NCBI RefSeq assembly: GCF_000427885.1
Contig: NZ_ATYW01000011.1
Coordinates: 65,001-129,000, forward strand
Direction: 5' to 3'
DNA length: 64,000 nucleotides
Origin: Glycomyces tenuis DSM 44171
GTDB lineage: Bacteria > Actinomycetota > Actinomycetes > Mycobacteriales > Micromonosporaceae
In this document: one piece after another, positions 8,591 through 16,220 of the stretch
How positions within the stretch are numbered: the first letter of the stretch is position 1
Layout: every line of letters begins with the position of its first letter
Notes under the pieces: generated by a model
What the model saw: only the letters and a program-made list of their open reading frames with translations
Told to the model about the DNA's origin: nothing
The model's database searches: none
Position numbers and translations under genes: made by a program

Positions 8591-9022
8591 CTATGTGCGG
8601 CCGGGCCAGCGCTTGGCCATCCACGTGGAGGAGTCGTCGTCGACCTCGGCGAAGTCGAAGCGCCGGTAGAACTCTTCGGCGCCTTGGGTGGCGAGGAGGA
8701 CCCGCCGCAGCCCCATCCGGTCGAGGTCGTCGAGGACGTGGGCGACCAGCCGTTTGCCGATGCCGTCGCCGCGCGCTTCGGGGTCGATGTAGACGTCGCA
8801 CAGCCAGGCGAACGTGACGCGGTCGGTCACCACTCTCGCGATCCCCAGCTGCCGCCCCGAACTGTGGTAGACGCCGTAGCACAGGGAATGCTCGATCGCC
8901 CGATCGCTGCGTTCCCGCGAGCGCCCTTCGGCCCAGTAGGTGTCGGTGGAGATGACCTTGTGGATCCATGCAAGGTCGAGTCGCTCGGGGTCGCCGCTGA
9001 TGACGTATGGGGGCTCGCCCAT
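8591..9022 (-). CDS. GNAT-family N-acetyltransferase
   Basis: This 143-residue protein has the GNAT fold. The acetyl-CoA pyrophosphate loop is DPEARGDGIGKRLVAHVL near residue 82, followed by the helix and the LLATQGAEEFYRRFDF segment that ends the fold. Such proteins acetylate amines of small molecules or proteins; the substrate is unknown. A GGAGGG tract precedes the ATG. It may be transcribed after the DUF2306 gene, whose stop lies 27 nt upstream, or from its own TAGGGT box that overlaps that stop region. Confidence 0.8.
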   Translation of the reverse strand: MGEPPYVISGDPERLDLAWIHKVISTDTYWAEGRSRERSDRAIEHSLCYGVYHSSGRQLGIARVVTDRVTFAWLCDVYIDPEARGDGIGKRLVAHVLDDLDRMGLRRVLLATQGAEEFYRRFDFAEVDDDSSTWMAKRWPGRT

Positions 9023-9048
9023 GTCGTCCCTCCGGTTCCGTCAGCTGG

Positions 9049-9741
9049 TCAGGCCACCCTACCAGCCTGCTTGCGCCGCAGGTGGATCTCGATGAACAGC
9101 CAGTTGAAGACGACGGACGAGACGGCCGCGGCGGTGTAGGCGACGGCGAAGAGCGACTCGAACTCGCCGCCGTAGGCCGACTCCAGGAACGGGATCTGGA
9201 GGCCGATGAACAGGCCGAGGTAGAGCCGCAGGGTGACCGCGGCGAAGGTGAAGGCCATGTTGCGCAGCATCCAGCGTTCGTGCTCGGCGAAGTCGCGGGC
9301 GCGGACGGCCTTGTACGCGCGGTAGGCGGAGTAGAACCAGACGACGTCGAGGGTGATGAACGTGACTACCGCGATCGGCCCGGAAACGCTCAGCGCCGCC
9401 ACGACGATGCCGGTGAGGCTGCTGGGAAGGACACCGCCGAGCAGGTAGGTGCGGCCGATGATCCGGTGGACCTTCGGGTGGCGGCGGCGGATGCTCGCGA
9501 AGAACTGGAAGGGCCCGAGCAGGAGCGCGATGCCGCCGGTGGCGGCGTGGACGATCAGGAACGGCAGGTGGATCGCGACGTCGTCGCGGACGCCGACCCG
9601 CGGTTCGACGTCCCCGGGGACGAGGTAGGCGGGCACGGCGTAGAGGACGATGCCGACGCTGAGCGCGGCGACGACGGCGACTGCGATGCGGCCGCGGCGG
9701 CGGGCGGGCGCGGGCCTGGGGGGCGTGGAGAGCGAGACCAT
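9049..9741 (-). CDS. DUF2306-family integral membrane protein
   Basis: The 230-residue protein has about six membrane helices. The HAATGGIALLLGPFQF stretch, RRRHPKVHRIIGRTYL near residue 95 and HERWMLRNMAFTFAAVTLRL near residue 170 are typical of the DUF2306 family, in which conserved histidines may bind haem or a metal. Function is unknown. I chose the ATG at 9741 because AAGGAG precedes it at 7 nt, which fits better than the upstream in-frame ATG at 9789. It is divergent from a MerR regulator and shares an operator-like palindrome with it. Confidence 0.75.
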   Translation of the reverse strand: MVSLSTPPRPAPARRRGRIAVAVVAALSVGIVLYAVPAYLVPGDVEPRVGVRDDVAIHLPFLIVHAATGGIALLLGPFQFFASIRRRHPKVHRIIGRTYLLGGVLPSSLTGIVVAALSVSGPIAVVTFITLDVVWFYSAYRAYKAVRARDFAEHERWMLRNMAFTFAAVTLRLYLGLFIGLQIPFLESAYGGEFESLFAVAYTAAAVSSVVFNWLFIEIHLRRKQAGRVA

Positions 9742-9760
9742 GGGGTGGCTCCTTATCGTG

Positions 9761-9790
9761 AGTGATACTATCGATAGTGAAGGTATCACT
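9761..9790. promoter_or_regulatory. Candidate MerR operator
   Basis: AGTGATAC at 9761-9768 and its exact complement GTATCACT at 9783-9790 flank a 14-nt centre that itself contains the palindrome TATCGATA. The element lies between the divergent DUF2306 and MerR genes, 20 nt from the former's start. This is the expected place for a MerR dimer site, but no consensus for this subfamily is known to me. Confidence 0.55.
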
Positions 9791-9833
9791 AATTCGAAGC
9801 CGGATCAAACGAGGAGTCGGGTAAGAAAGACCA

Positions 9834-10490
9834 ATGCGAATCGGAGAGCTCAGCGTCAGAACGGGCGTGCCGGTGGCCACGATCAAGTACTACGTGCGGG
9901 AAGGGATCCTGGCCGGCGGGGAGCGGACCGGCTACAACCAGGTCAGCTACGGCGAGGAGCACGTCCGACGGCTCCGCCTGGTGCGCGCGCTCGTGGAGAC
10001 CGGGTCGCTGCCGATCGCGAAGGTCCGCGAGATCCTGGACAAGGCGAGCGACCCGGAGCGCGACGTCGACAGCGCGCTCGGGGTGGTCTCCCGCGCGATG
10101 GACAAGACGCGCGAGGTGGCCGAGCCCGCGCGGGACGACCTGGCGGAGGCCTACGCGATCGCCGAACGGCACGGCTGGAAGAGGGCACTGCCCCAGCGCG
10201 AGCGGGTGAAGGTGCTCGCGGACGTCATCGGGACACTGCGACTGCTCGGCATGGACGAACTGATCGAACGCGCCGACGACTACGCGCGGGCGGCGCAGAT
10301 GGTGGCCGAGACCGACATCGAGATGCTGTCGGCACAGAGCGACCGGGACGAGATCCTCGAGTCGATGATCATCGGCACGGTGCTCGGCGACGCCTTCTTC
10401 TCGGCGATGCGGCGCCTCGCGCACATCGAAGTGTCGGGAAGACGATTCAAAGCACCCAGAGAAGCGCGGGACGACACCGACCGCGAGTAA
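9834..10490 (+). CDS. MerR-family transcriptional regulator
   Basis: This 218-residue protein has the MerR winged helix at residues 1-70 (MRIGELSVRTGVPVATIKYYVREGIL) followed by a dimerisation helix and a C-terminal domain of about 140 residues. The effector domain lacks the cysteine pairs of metal sensors, so the ligand is probably organic. As a regulator divergent from the DUF2306 gene and separated by a palindrome, it probably controls that gene and itself. Confidence 0.85.
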   Translation: MRIGELSVRTGVPVATIKYYVREGILAGGERTGYNQVSYGEEHVRRLRLVRALVETGSLPIAKVREILDKASDPERDVDSALGVVSRAMDKTREVAEPARDDLAEAYAIAERHGWKRALPQRERVKVLADVIGTLRLLGMDELIERADDYARAAQMVAETDIEMLSAQSDRDEILESMIIGTVLGDAFFSAMRRLAHIEVSGRRFKAPREARDDTDRE

Positions 10491-10677
10491 TCCTCAAGGG
10501 ACACATCCCATACGGCCCGCAGACCGACCACATGCGCGAATGGCAATGTCTGCACCTGTCGGGTTTTTGACTTCGCAAGGCGATTGTGCCGCTGTACGGT
10601 ATTTCCATATCGCTCCGTGATGGGCAGGCTACGGCAAGGTCACTGCTCGACAAGAGACATTGCCTCCATCACCAGGA

Positions 10678-10712
10678 GGCCGCTCGGCGAAAGTGGGGTA
10701 GACCGAGCGGCC
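10678..10712. repeat. 10-bp inverted repeat
   Basis: GGCCGCTCGG at 10678-10687 pairs perfectly with CCGAGCGGCC at 10703-10712 across a 15-nt loop. It directly precedes the larger nested repeat cluster. Confidence 0.7.
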
Positions 10713-10726
10713 CGCGGCGGGACTCC

Positions 10727-10839
10727 GATTACCTGGCCCGGAGTCCCGCCGCTCAAATCCGCTGGGATTTGCGTGGTGGGACTCCGGGCCAGGTAATCAA
10801 AGCAGCAGGGCACCTGGCCCGGAGTCTGCTGCGCAGCAG
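10727..10839. repeat. Nested repeat cluster with a 21-bp perfect inverted repeat
   Basis: Arm 10727-10747 is perfectly complementary to arm 10778-10798 (21 bp). The 30-nt interval between them holds a second perfect hairpin, CAAATCC at 10754-10760 and GGATTTG at 10765-10771. The 15-mer ACCTGGCCCGGAGTC occurs at 10731-10745, inverted inside 10778-10798, and again at 10812-10826. The third copy is itself enclosed by GCAGCAG (10802-10808) and CTGCTGC (10826-10832). The left arm can also pair locally: 12 bp at 10715-10726... with CGGAGTCCCGCC at 10739-10750. Alternative pairings are therefore built in. Confidence 0.75.
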
Positions 10840-10888
10840 CGGTGCGAAGCGCCGCGGCTCGAAAATCCGTCGCCACATGTTCGGGCGT

Positions 10889-10919
10889 AAGCGGCCGGGC
10901 TTGGCAGGCCCGGCCGCTT
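10889..10919. terminator. 12-bp GC-rich hairpin, terminator-like
   Basis: AAGCGGCCGGGC at 10889-10900 pairs perfectly with 10908-10919 over a 7-nt loop. There is no T-run, which is usual for actinobacterial terminators. It is the best candidate for ending transcription that enters from the MerR gene. Confidence 0.5.
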
Positions 10920-11130
10920 CCGCCCCCGCGGGCGTCTGGTGGAGGTGCCGCGGCGCGGGTGCCATCCCGCGTCGCGATCTTTCGGCGGTCCGCGCGGCCC
11001 CCATCAACCGCCTACCTACACCAAAACTGAGCGCAGCGTTTCATAGGAAGTCAAGACCTTCAAGGAAAAGTTTTTGCCCTGTGGATAACTTCCGATGAGG
11101 GTGGTGGCGTTGCGGTTCGGAGGCGTGGGA

Positions 11131-11160
11131 TTGGATTCCGGCGGGCTCGGTCCCTACGAT
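11131..11160 (+). promoter_or_regulatory. Promoter for the thioredoxin-like gene
   Basis: TTGGAT at 11131-11136 and TACGAT at 11155-11160 are 18 bp apart, upstream of an AGGAG that precedes the GTG at 11200. Confidence 0.5.
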
Positions 11161-11199
11161 GGAGGCCGACCACCGATCTATCCCAGGAGTGCGATACCC

Positions 11200-11742
11200 G
11201 TGTCACTCAACTCGAACATGGTGCCGCTCGGCACGCCCGCGCCGGACTTCACGCTGCCGGACCTCGAGGGCGTCGAGCGTTCGCTCGCCGATTTCGACGC
11301 GCCGGCCCTGCTGGTCGTGTTCGCCTGCAACCACTGCCCCTATGTCAAGCACATCGAGCAGGCCTTCGGGTCGTTCGCGGCCGGGCAGGCCGATCTCGAT
11401 GTCGTCGCCATCTGCTCCAACGACGCCGAGAACTACCCCGACGACGCCCCCGCGGGCCTCGCCGAGCAGATCGCCCGCGCCGCTTGGACGTTCCCGTACC
11501 TGGTGGACGAGTCGCAGGAGGTCGCCCGCGCCTACAAGGCCGCCTGCACGCCCGACTTCTTCCTCTACGGCCCCGACCGCACCCTCGCCTACCGGGGCGC
11601 GTTCGACGGTTCGACGCCGGGCAACGGCGTCGCGGTGACCGGCGAGTACCTCGCCGCCGCCGTCGAATCCGTCCGCAAGGGCGAGCCGGTTCCCGAGCCG
11701 CACTACCCGTCGACGGGCTGCGGCATCAAATGGCGCGATTAG
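11200..11742 (+). CDS. Thioredoxin-fold redoxin (peroxiredoxin-like)
   Basis: This 180-residue protein has the AhpC/TSA thioredoxin fold. It starts GTPAPDFTLPDLEG and carries CNHCPYVKH, a C-x-x-C motif at the usual active-site position after the first strand, and TPDFFLYGPDRTL near the cis-proline. Proteins with this CNHCPYVK signature are widespread putative thiol-disulfide oxidoreductases in bacteria. No signal peptide is seen, so it should act in the cytosol. The GTG at 11200 fits the AGGAG spacing better than the ATG at 11218. Confidence 0.8.
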   Translation: MSLNSNMVPLGTPAPDFTLPDLEGVERSLADFDAPALLVVFACNHCPYVKHIEQAFGSFAAGQADLDVVAICSNDAENYPDDAPAGLAEQIARAAWTFPYLVDESQEVARAYKAACTPDFFLYGPDRTLAYRGAFDGSTPGNGVAVTGEYLAAAVESVRKGEPVPEPHYPSTGCGIKWRD

Positions 11743-11751
11743 CGATGCCGG

Positions 11752-11775
11752 CCGCGCGGGCTCCGGCCCGCGCGG
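11752..11775. terminator. Bidirectional terminator between convergent genes
   Basis: CCGCGCGGGC at 11752-11761 pairs with 11766-11775 over a 4-nt loop, filling the 33-bp gap between the thioredoxin-like gene and maf, which converge. Confidence 0.65.
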
Positions 11776-12372
11776 TCAGGACCGCCACAGGTCGGTCAGG
11801 GCGATCTCGAGTTCGCCGAGCATGCCGCGCAGCAAGGGCATCGAGAGGCCGATGACGGTGCCCGGGTCGCCTTCGATGCGGTCGATGAACGCCGATCCGT
11901 AGCCGTCGAGTGTGAACGAGCCGGCGACGTGGAGCGGCTCACCGGTGGCGACGTACGCGGCGATCTCCGCGTCCGAGACCTCCGCGAAGTGGACGACGGT
12001 CCCCGAGGCGCGGATGATGCGCCTGTCGGCGGCGGCGTCGATCAGGCAGTGGCCGGTGTGCAGGGTGCCCGAGCGTCCGCGCATTCGCTTCCAGCGGGAG
12101 CTCGCCTCTTCGGGGCCGTCGGGTTTGCCGAGGATCTCGCCGTCGAAGTCCAGCACGGAGTCGCAGCCGAGGACGAGCGATTCGCGGCTGACGAGGTTGA
12201 GGACGGCCTGGGCTTTGAGTTCGGCGAGGGTGGAGGCCAGTTCGGCGGCGTCGTGGCCGATGACTCGGCTCTCGTCGACGCCGGAGACGATCACCTCGGG
12301 GGTGAGGCCCGCGGCGTCGAGCAGTGCCCGTCTGGCGGGTGACTGGGAGGCCAGGACGAGGGGGCGGGTCAA
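11776..12372 (-). CDS. maf: Maf-family nucleotide pyrophosphatase
   Basis: The 198-residue protein is a Maf pyrophosphatase, which cleaves non-canonical or modified nucleoside triphosphates in the cytosol. LVLASQSPARRALLDAAGL at the N-terminus, the catalytic LGCDSVLDFDGEILGKP segment and EGDPGTVIGLSMPLL near the C-terminus are diagnostic. It starts with TTG, which overlaps the TGA stop of accE (TTGA), so translation is coupled. The accB-accE-maf order is common in actinobacteria, but a NYN nuclease gene is inserted here. Confidence 0.88.
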   Translation of the reverse strand: MTRPLVLASQSPARRALLDAAGLTPEVIVSGVDESRVIGHDAAELASTLAELKAQAVLNLVSRESLVLGCDSVLDFDGEILGKPDGPEEASSRWKRMRGRSGTLHTGHCLIDAAADRRIIRASGTVVHFAEVSDAEIAAYVATGEPLHVAGSFTLDGYGSAFIDRIEGDPGTVIGLSMPLLRGMLGELEIALTDLWRS

Positions 12373-12581
12373 CGGTCCGTCCCCCGGCGGGCGGGGACGG
12401 CGGTGTCGCGCCAGGAGCGGCGCACTCGCAGCCGCAGGCCCGGGTCGGTCCAGGAGGCGCGGCGGCGGGCGGCGTCGTCGGCGGGTTCCTCCTCGCGCGG
12501 CAGTGCGGTGAGGACGCCGACGAGGGCGGCGAGTTCCTCTGCGGTGGGGTTGCCGTTCAGGACCTTGACTTCAAGGCTCAT
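12369..12581 (-). CDS. accE: Acyl-CoA carboxylase epsilon subunit
   Basis: This 70-residue protein matches the epsilon subunits that stabilise the alpha-beta complexes of actinobacterial acyl-CoA carboxylases. The pattern LEVKVLNGNPTAEELAALVGVLTAL at the N-terminus, a charged linker and the terminal SWRDTAVPARRG are typical. The ATG at 12581 has GAGGAG 11 nt upstream; the nearer GTG overlaps that site and is unlikely. It overlaps maf by its stop codon and lies 8 nt after the NYN gene. Confidence 0.85.
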   Translation of the reverse strand: MSLEVKVLNGNPTAEELAALVGVLTALPREEEPADDAARRRASWTDPGLRLRVRRSWRDTAVPARRGTDR

Positions 12582-12589
12582 CGCTGTGC

Positions 12590-13600
12590 TCACTCCTCGA
12601 TGTCGAATTCGCGGTGGACCCTCTCCCAGAATCCGTCGCGGACCCAGATTCTGGCTTCGGGGTGGTCGCGTAGAGAGTAGCCGAGTTCTTTCTCGGCCTC
12701 GACGAGCAGCTCCTTGTCGATGACGGTGGGGAGCTGGGGGCCGGGGAGGAGGTCGGCGATGTTGTCGGCGCCGCGGGTGAGGAGCCATTTGTGCCCCACG
12801 TACTCCCCTACCGAGCGGACGGTCTCGGGGTCGAGTTTTTCACCTGTCTGGGTGGTGCGGACGAATTTGGGCCGGGCCGATTCGGCCTGGGCGAGGGCGT
12901 CGGCGGCGTTCATGGTGACGGCGACGGACTGGCGTTGCCCGAAGACGGCGGCCGGGCTGGGCACGACCGGTTCGGGTTCGGCCATGGGGGCGCCGACCAT
13001 GCCGCGGGTGGCGGCGGCGGCGGTGCCGCTTTTGGCGAAGTAGGGTTTGAGTTCTTCGGCGTCGATGGTCTCGACGGTGTCGGATTCCCAGACGAGTCGT
13101 TCGGCCTGGTTGGTGCCGTACGGCGGTTCGACGCCCCATAGGTGTATGCGGACGCCGTAGGCTTGGGCGACCTCGACGGCGGGGACCATGTCCTCGTCGC
13201 CGGCGAGGAGGATCGCGTCGTGGATGGCGCGGTGGCGGGCGAGCAGTTCGAGGTCGGATCGGATCTGGGCGTCGACGCCTTTCTGCTGGCCGCGTGAGTT
13301 GAGGTTGCCGAGTCTGACTTTGACGAATTCCATGTTGGCGATGACGCGCTGGTCGACGGTGGGGACGCGGTCGCGGGCGGCGTCGAACCAGTACAGGCGC
13401 AGCAGTTCGCCGTCGGGGAGGTGGTGGCCGGCGCGTTCCATGAGGGTGCCGATGAGCTTCTCGGCGTCGACGCGGTAGTCCTTGCGCGATGTGGCGTCCA
13501 GGAGGAGTTCGGCGGCCGCCGCGTAGAGGTAGCCGACGTCGATCAACATGGCGTATCGCCTGGTCAGCAGCCCAGGAAGCATCCCTACAGTCTGTGTCAT
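12590..13600 (-). CDS. NYN-domain (PIN-like) nuclease
   Basis: The 336-residue protein begins with a NYN/LabA-type PIN-like fold: AMLIDVGYLYAAA near residue 18 supplies the first acidic residue, KGVDAQIRSDLELLARH the central one near residue 109, and ILLAGDEDMVPAVEVAQAYG the last pair near residue 130. NYN domains are metal-dependent ribonucleases. The C-terminal 130 residues are unassigned and may form an OST-HTH-like or other RNA-binding part (DHPEARIWVRDGFWERVHREF). GGGAG precedes the ATG. It sits between accB and accE, with only 8 nt to accE, so it is co-transcribed with the carboxylase epsilon subunit. Confidence 0.75.
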   Translation of the reverse strand: MTQTVGMLPGLLTRRYAMLIDVGYLYAAAAELLLDATSRKDYRVDAEKLIGTLMERAGHHLPDGELLRLYWFDAARDRVPTVDQRVIANMEFVKVRLGNLNSRGQQKGVDAQIRSDLELLARHRAIHDAILLAGDEDMVPAVEVAQAYGVRIHLWGVEPPYGTNQAERLVWESDTVETIDAEELKPYFAKSGTAAAATRGMVGAPMAEPEPVVPSPAAVFGQRQSVAVTMNAADALAQAESARPKFVRTTQTGEKLDPETVRSVGEYVGHKWLLTRGADNIADLLPGPQLPTVIDKELLVEAEKELGYSLRDHPEARIWVRDGFWERVHREFDIEE

Positions 13601-13619
13601 GGCCCACTCCCAATCTCGG

Positions 13620-13638
13620 GCGGGACGAAATGTCCCGC
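13620..13638. repeat. Hairpin upstream of the NYN gene
   Basis: GCGGGAC at 13620-13626 pairs with GTCCCGC at 13632-13638 over 5 nt, just upstream of the NYN start codon. It could lie in that gene's leader. Confidence 0.4.
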
Positions 13639-13735
13639 TTCCCCCGGCTCTCTAAGACGGTACCCGGATCGGGCTCTTGAGGTGGGAGTGGTGGGGTCGG
13701 CCGCGCGTGCCGCGACTGGTCGGCGGGGTGGGGCG

Positions 13736-13765
13736 CCGGGCCCCGGGCGGGTGGCCGGGGCCCGG
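13736..13765. terminator. Terminator after accB
   Basis: CCGGGCCCCGG at 13736-13746 pairs perfectly with 13755-13765 over 8 nt, 11 nt beyond the accB stop codon. It partly separates accB from the NYN-accE-maf genes. Confidence 0.6.
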
Positions 13766-13776
13766 TGTCGGGCCGG

Positions 13777-15351
13777 TCAGAGGGGGATGTTGCCGTGCTT
13801 CTTGGCGGGTAGTTCGTCGCGCTTGGAGGCGGTCATGCGCAGGGCTCGGGCGAGTTGGGCGCGGGTCTGGCGGGGTTGGATGACCGCGTCGATGTAGCCG
13901 AGTTCGGCGGCGATGTACGGGTTGTTGAGCTTCTCCTCGTAGTCGGCCATGAGTTCGGCGCGTTTGGCCTGTTCGTCGTCGGCTTTGGCGAGGTCGCGCC
14001 GGTAGAGGATGTTGACCGCGCCTTGGGAGCCCATGACGGCGATCTCGGCGGTGGGCCAGGCGAGGTTGAGGTCGGCGCCGACGTGTTTGGAGCCCATGAC
14101 GCAGTAGGCGCCGCCGTAGTTCTTGCGGCAGACGACGGTGAGTTTGGGGACGGTGGCCTCGGCGTAGGCGTAGATGAGTTTGGCGCCGCGGCGGATGATG
14201 CCGTCGTGTTCCTGGGAGGTGCCGGGCAGGAAGCCGGGGACGTCGACGAAGGAGATGACGGGGATGTTGAACGCGTCGCAGAAGCGGATGAAGCGGGCGG
14301 CCTTCTCGGAGGCGTCGATGTCGAGGCAGCCGGCGAAGTGCATGGGCTGGTTGGCGACGACACCGACGGGGCGGCCGTCGAGGCGGCCGAAGCCGGTGAT
14401 GATGTTCTTGGCGAACAGTTCTTGGGTCTCGCAGAATTCGCCGTCGTCGAGGACGGCTTCGATGACCGTGTGCATGTCGTAGGGCTGGTTCGCCGAGTCG
14501 GGGATGAGGGTGTCGAGTTCGATGTCGGTGGCGGTGAGGTCGAGTTCGGCGTCTTTGCTCTCGTAGATCGGCGGTTCGTCGAGGTTGTTGGAGGGGAAGT
14601 ACGACAGGAGCTGTTTGACGTATTCGAGGGCGTCGTCTTCGTCGCTGGCGAGGTAGTGGGCGTTGCCGGCGACGGCGTTGTGGGTGCGGCCGCCGCCGAG
14701 TTCTTCCATGCCGACGTCTTCGCCGGTGACGGCGCGGACGACGTCGGGTCCGGTGATGAACATGTGGCTGGTCTGGTCGACCATGACGGTGAAGTCGGTG
14801 ATGGCCGGGGAGTAGACGGCGCCGCCGGCGCATGGGCCCATGATGAGGGAGATCTGGGGGATGACGCCGGAGGCGCGGACGTTGCGGAAGAAGATGTCGC
14901 CGTAGCCGCCGAGGCTGGCGACGCCTTCTTGGATGCGGGCGCCGCCGGAGTCGGAGATGCCGATGATGGGGCGGCCGGTGCGCAGGGCGAGGTCTTGGAT
15001 CTTGGTGATCTTCTCGCCGGAGACTTGGCCGAGGGAGCCGCCGAGGACGGTGAAGTCCTGGGCGAAGACGCATACTTCGCGGCCTTCGATGGTGCCGTAG
15101 CCGGTGACGACGCCGTCGCCGTAGGGCCGGTTGGCCTCCATGCCGAAGTTGGTGGAGCGGTGGCGCGCCAGGGCGTCGAGTTCGACGAACGACCCCTCGT
15201 CGAGCAGCGCCTCCAGGCGCTCGCGTGCGGTGCGCTTGCCCTTCTCATGCTGCTTTTCGATGGCGCGGGGGTTGCCGGTGGCGGCCTCGTCGAGGCGCTC
15301 GGCGTGATCGGTGAGCTTCCCGGCCGTCGTGTGGATGTCGATGTCGGTCAC
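13777..15351 (-). CDS. accB: Acyl-CoA carboxylase beta (carboxyltransferase) subunit
   Basis: This 524-residue protein is the biotin-dependent carboxyltransferase beta subunit (AccD5/PccB type) that moves CO2 from carboxybiotin to acetyl- or propionyl-CoA, supplying malonyl- and methylmalonyl-CoA for lipid and polyketide synthesis. [56 protein letters not shown] and [14 protein letters not shown] are classic motifs, and length is normal. The GTG at 15351 is fixed by a TACGAT box 7 nt upstream. The biotin ligase gene is divergent from it. Confidence 0.92.
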   Translation of the reverse strand: MTDIDIHTTAGKLTDHAERLDEAATGNPRAIEKQHEKGKRTARERLEALLDEGSFVELDALARHRSTNFGMEANRPYGDGVVTGYGTIEGREVCVFAQDFTVLGGSLGQVSGEKITKIQDLALRTGRPIIGISDSGGARIQEGVASLGGYGDIFFRNVRASGVIPQISLIMGPCAGGAVYSPAITDFTVMVDQTSHMFITGPDVVRAVTGEDVGMEELGGGRTHNAVAGNAHYLASDEDDALEYVKQLLSYFPSNNLDEPPIYESKDAELDLTATDIELDTLIPDSANQPYDMHTVIEAVLDDGEFCETQELFAKNIITGFGRLDGRPVGVVANQPMHFAGCLDIDASEKAARFIRFCDAFNIPVISFVDVPGFLPGTSQEHDGIIRRGAKLIYAYAEATVPKLTVVCRKNYGGAYCVMGSKHVGADLNLAWPTAEIAVMGSQGAVNILYRRDLAKADDEQAKRAELMADYEEKLNNPYIAAELGYIDAVIQPRQTRAQLARALRMTASKRDELPAKKHGNIPL

Positions 15352-15358
15352 GCTTCGG

Positions 15359-15387
15359 ATCGTATCCGTCCCGTCTGTGGCTACGCT
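15359..15387. promoter_or_regulatory. Interlocked divergent promoters of accB and birA
   Basis: On the minus strand TACGAT (15359-15364) lies 7 nt before the accB GTG. On the plus strand TACGCT (15382-15387) lies 6 nt before the birA GTG at 15394. The two boxes are exactly 17 bp apart, so each occupies the position of the other promoter's -35 element. Both genes appear leaderless. Confidence 0.65.
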
Positions 15388-15393
15388 GGGTGC

Positions 15394-16209
15394 GTGAGCA
15401 CACCGATGAGGACGCCACTGGACCGGGCCCGGCTGCGGTCCTTGTTGTCGGAGAAGTCCGACTTCTGGACCGAAGTGGATGTGGTCGAGGTCACTGGTTC
15501 GACGAATGCGGATCTGGTGGGGGTCGCGCGGCGCGGCGGCGGGGAGGGGCGGGTCCTCATCGCCGAGCAGCAGACGGCGGGGCGGGGCCGCCTGGACCGG
15601 CGGTGGACGTGCCCGGTGGGGGCGGGGCTGATGATGTCGGTGCTGCTGCGGCCGGGCCGTCCGCGGCGGGAGTGGGGGACGTTGAGTCTGGCGGCGGCGG
15701 TGGCGTTGGAGGAGACGCTGCGGGCGGTCGCGGGTGTGGCGGCGAGGCTGAAGTGGCCCAACGACGTGCTCATCGGCGGGCGCAAGGTGTGCGGGATCCT
15801 CGCGACGGGCGGCGCGGAGGACGGCTCGGTCGTGCTCGGGCTGGGGCTCAACGTGTCGCTGACCGAATCGGAGCTGCCGGTGCCGGAGGCGACCTCGCTG
15901 CTGCTGGCGGGGGCCGCGACGCTCGAGCGGGAGGTGATCGCCGCGGAGTTCCTGGCGCATTTCGCGGCCGTCTACCGCACGTGGGGCGAGTCCGGTCCGG
16001 CGCACGTCGTCGAGCGGTGGCGCGAGTATTCGGCGACGCTCGGACGCAACGTTGAGGTATCTTTCCCGAACGGCCGCAAGGTGGCGGGCGTGGCGACCGA
16101 CATCGCCGCGGACGGCCGGCTGGTCGTGGCGGGACGCGACGGGGAGGGACGCGAGGAGGTGGTGACGGTCGCCGCGGGCGATGTGGTCCACCTCCGGCGA
16201 GGCGACTGA
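15394..16209 (+). CDS. birA: Biotin--[acetyl-CoA-carboxylase] ligase
   Basis: The 271-residue protein is a biotin protein ligase, which makes biotinyl-AMP and transfers biotin to the BCCP domain of carboxylase alpha subunits. [24 protein letters not shown] (the biotin-adenylate loop, RGR) and LKWPNDVLI are intact. It lacks the N-terminal helix-turn-helix of E. coli BirA, so it is probably not a repressor. Pairing with accB is functionally sensible. The GTG start is fixed by the -10 box 6 nt upstream. Confidence 0.9.
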   Translation: MSTPMRTPLDRARLRSLLSEKSDFWTEVDVVEVTGSTNADLVGVARRGGGEGRVLIAEQQTAGRGRLDRRWTCPVGAGLMMSVLLRPGRPRREWGTLSLAAAVALEETLRAVAGVAARLKWPNDVLIGGRKVCGILATGGAEDGSVVLGLGLNVSLTESELPVPEATSLLLAGAATLEREVIAAEFLAHFAAVYRTWGESGPAHVVERWREYSATLGRNVEVSFPNGRKVAGVATDIAADGRLVVAGRDGEGREEVVTVAAGDVVHLRRGD

Positions 16210-16220
16210 GGAGTGGCGTA

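Larger units (their letters stand above)
10491..11199. other. Gene-free stretch with five inverted repeats
   Basis: No convincing coding sequence lies in these 709 bases. The largest open frame (10586-11098) translates straight through the repeats into arginine/proline/serine-rich sequence and has no usable ribosome-binding site. The interval holds a 10-bp stem at 10678-10712, the nested repeat cluster at 10715-10839, a 12-bp stem at 10889-10919, an 11-bp stem with one mismatch at 10949-10976, and the promoter of the next gene. A structured RNA or a dispersed repeat is possible. Confidence 0.6.

Noticed and set aside
10567-10600. Promoter TTGACT/TACGGT in the repeat-rich gap
   Set aside because: The boxes are 22 bp apart, too far for a normal sigma-70-type promoter.
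10586-11098. Possible 170-residue protein in the repeat-rich gap
   Set aside because: It reads through the inverted repeats, lacks a ribosome-binding site and has no protein-like composition.
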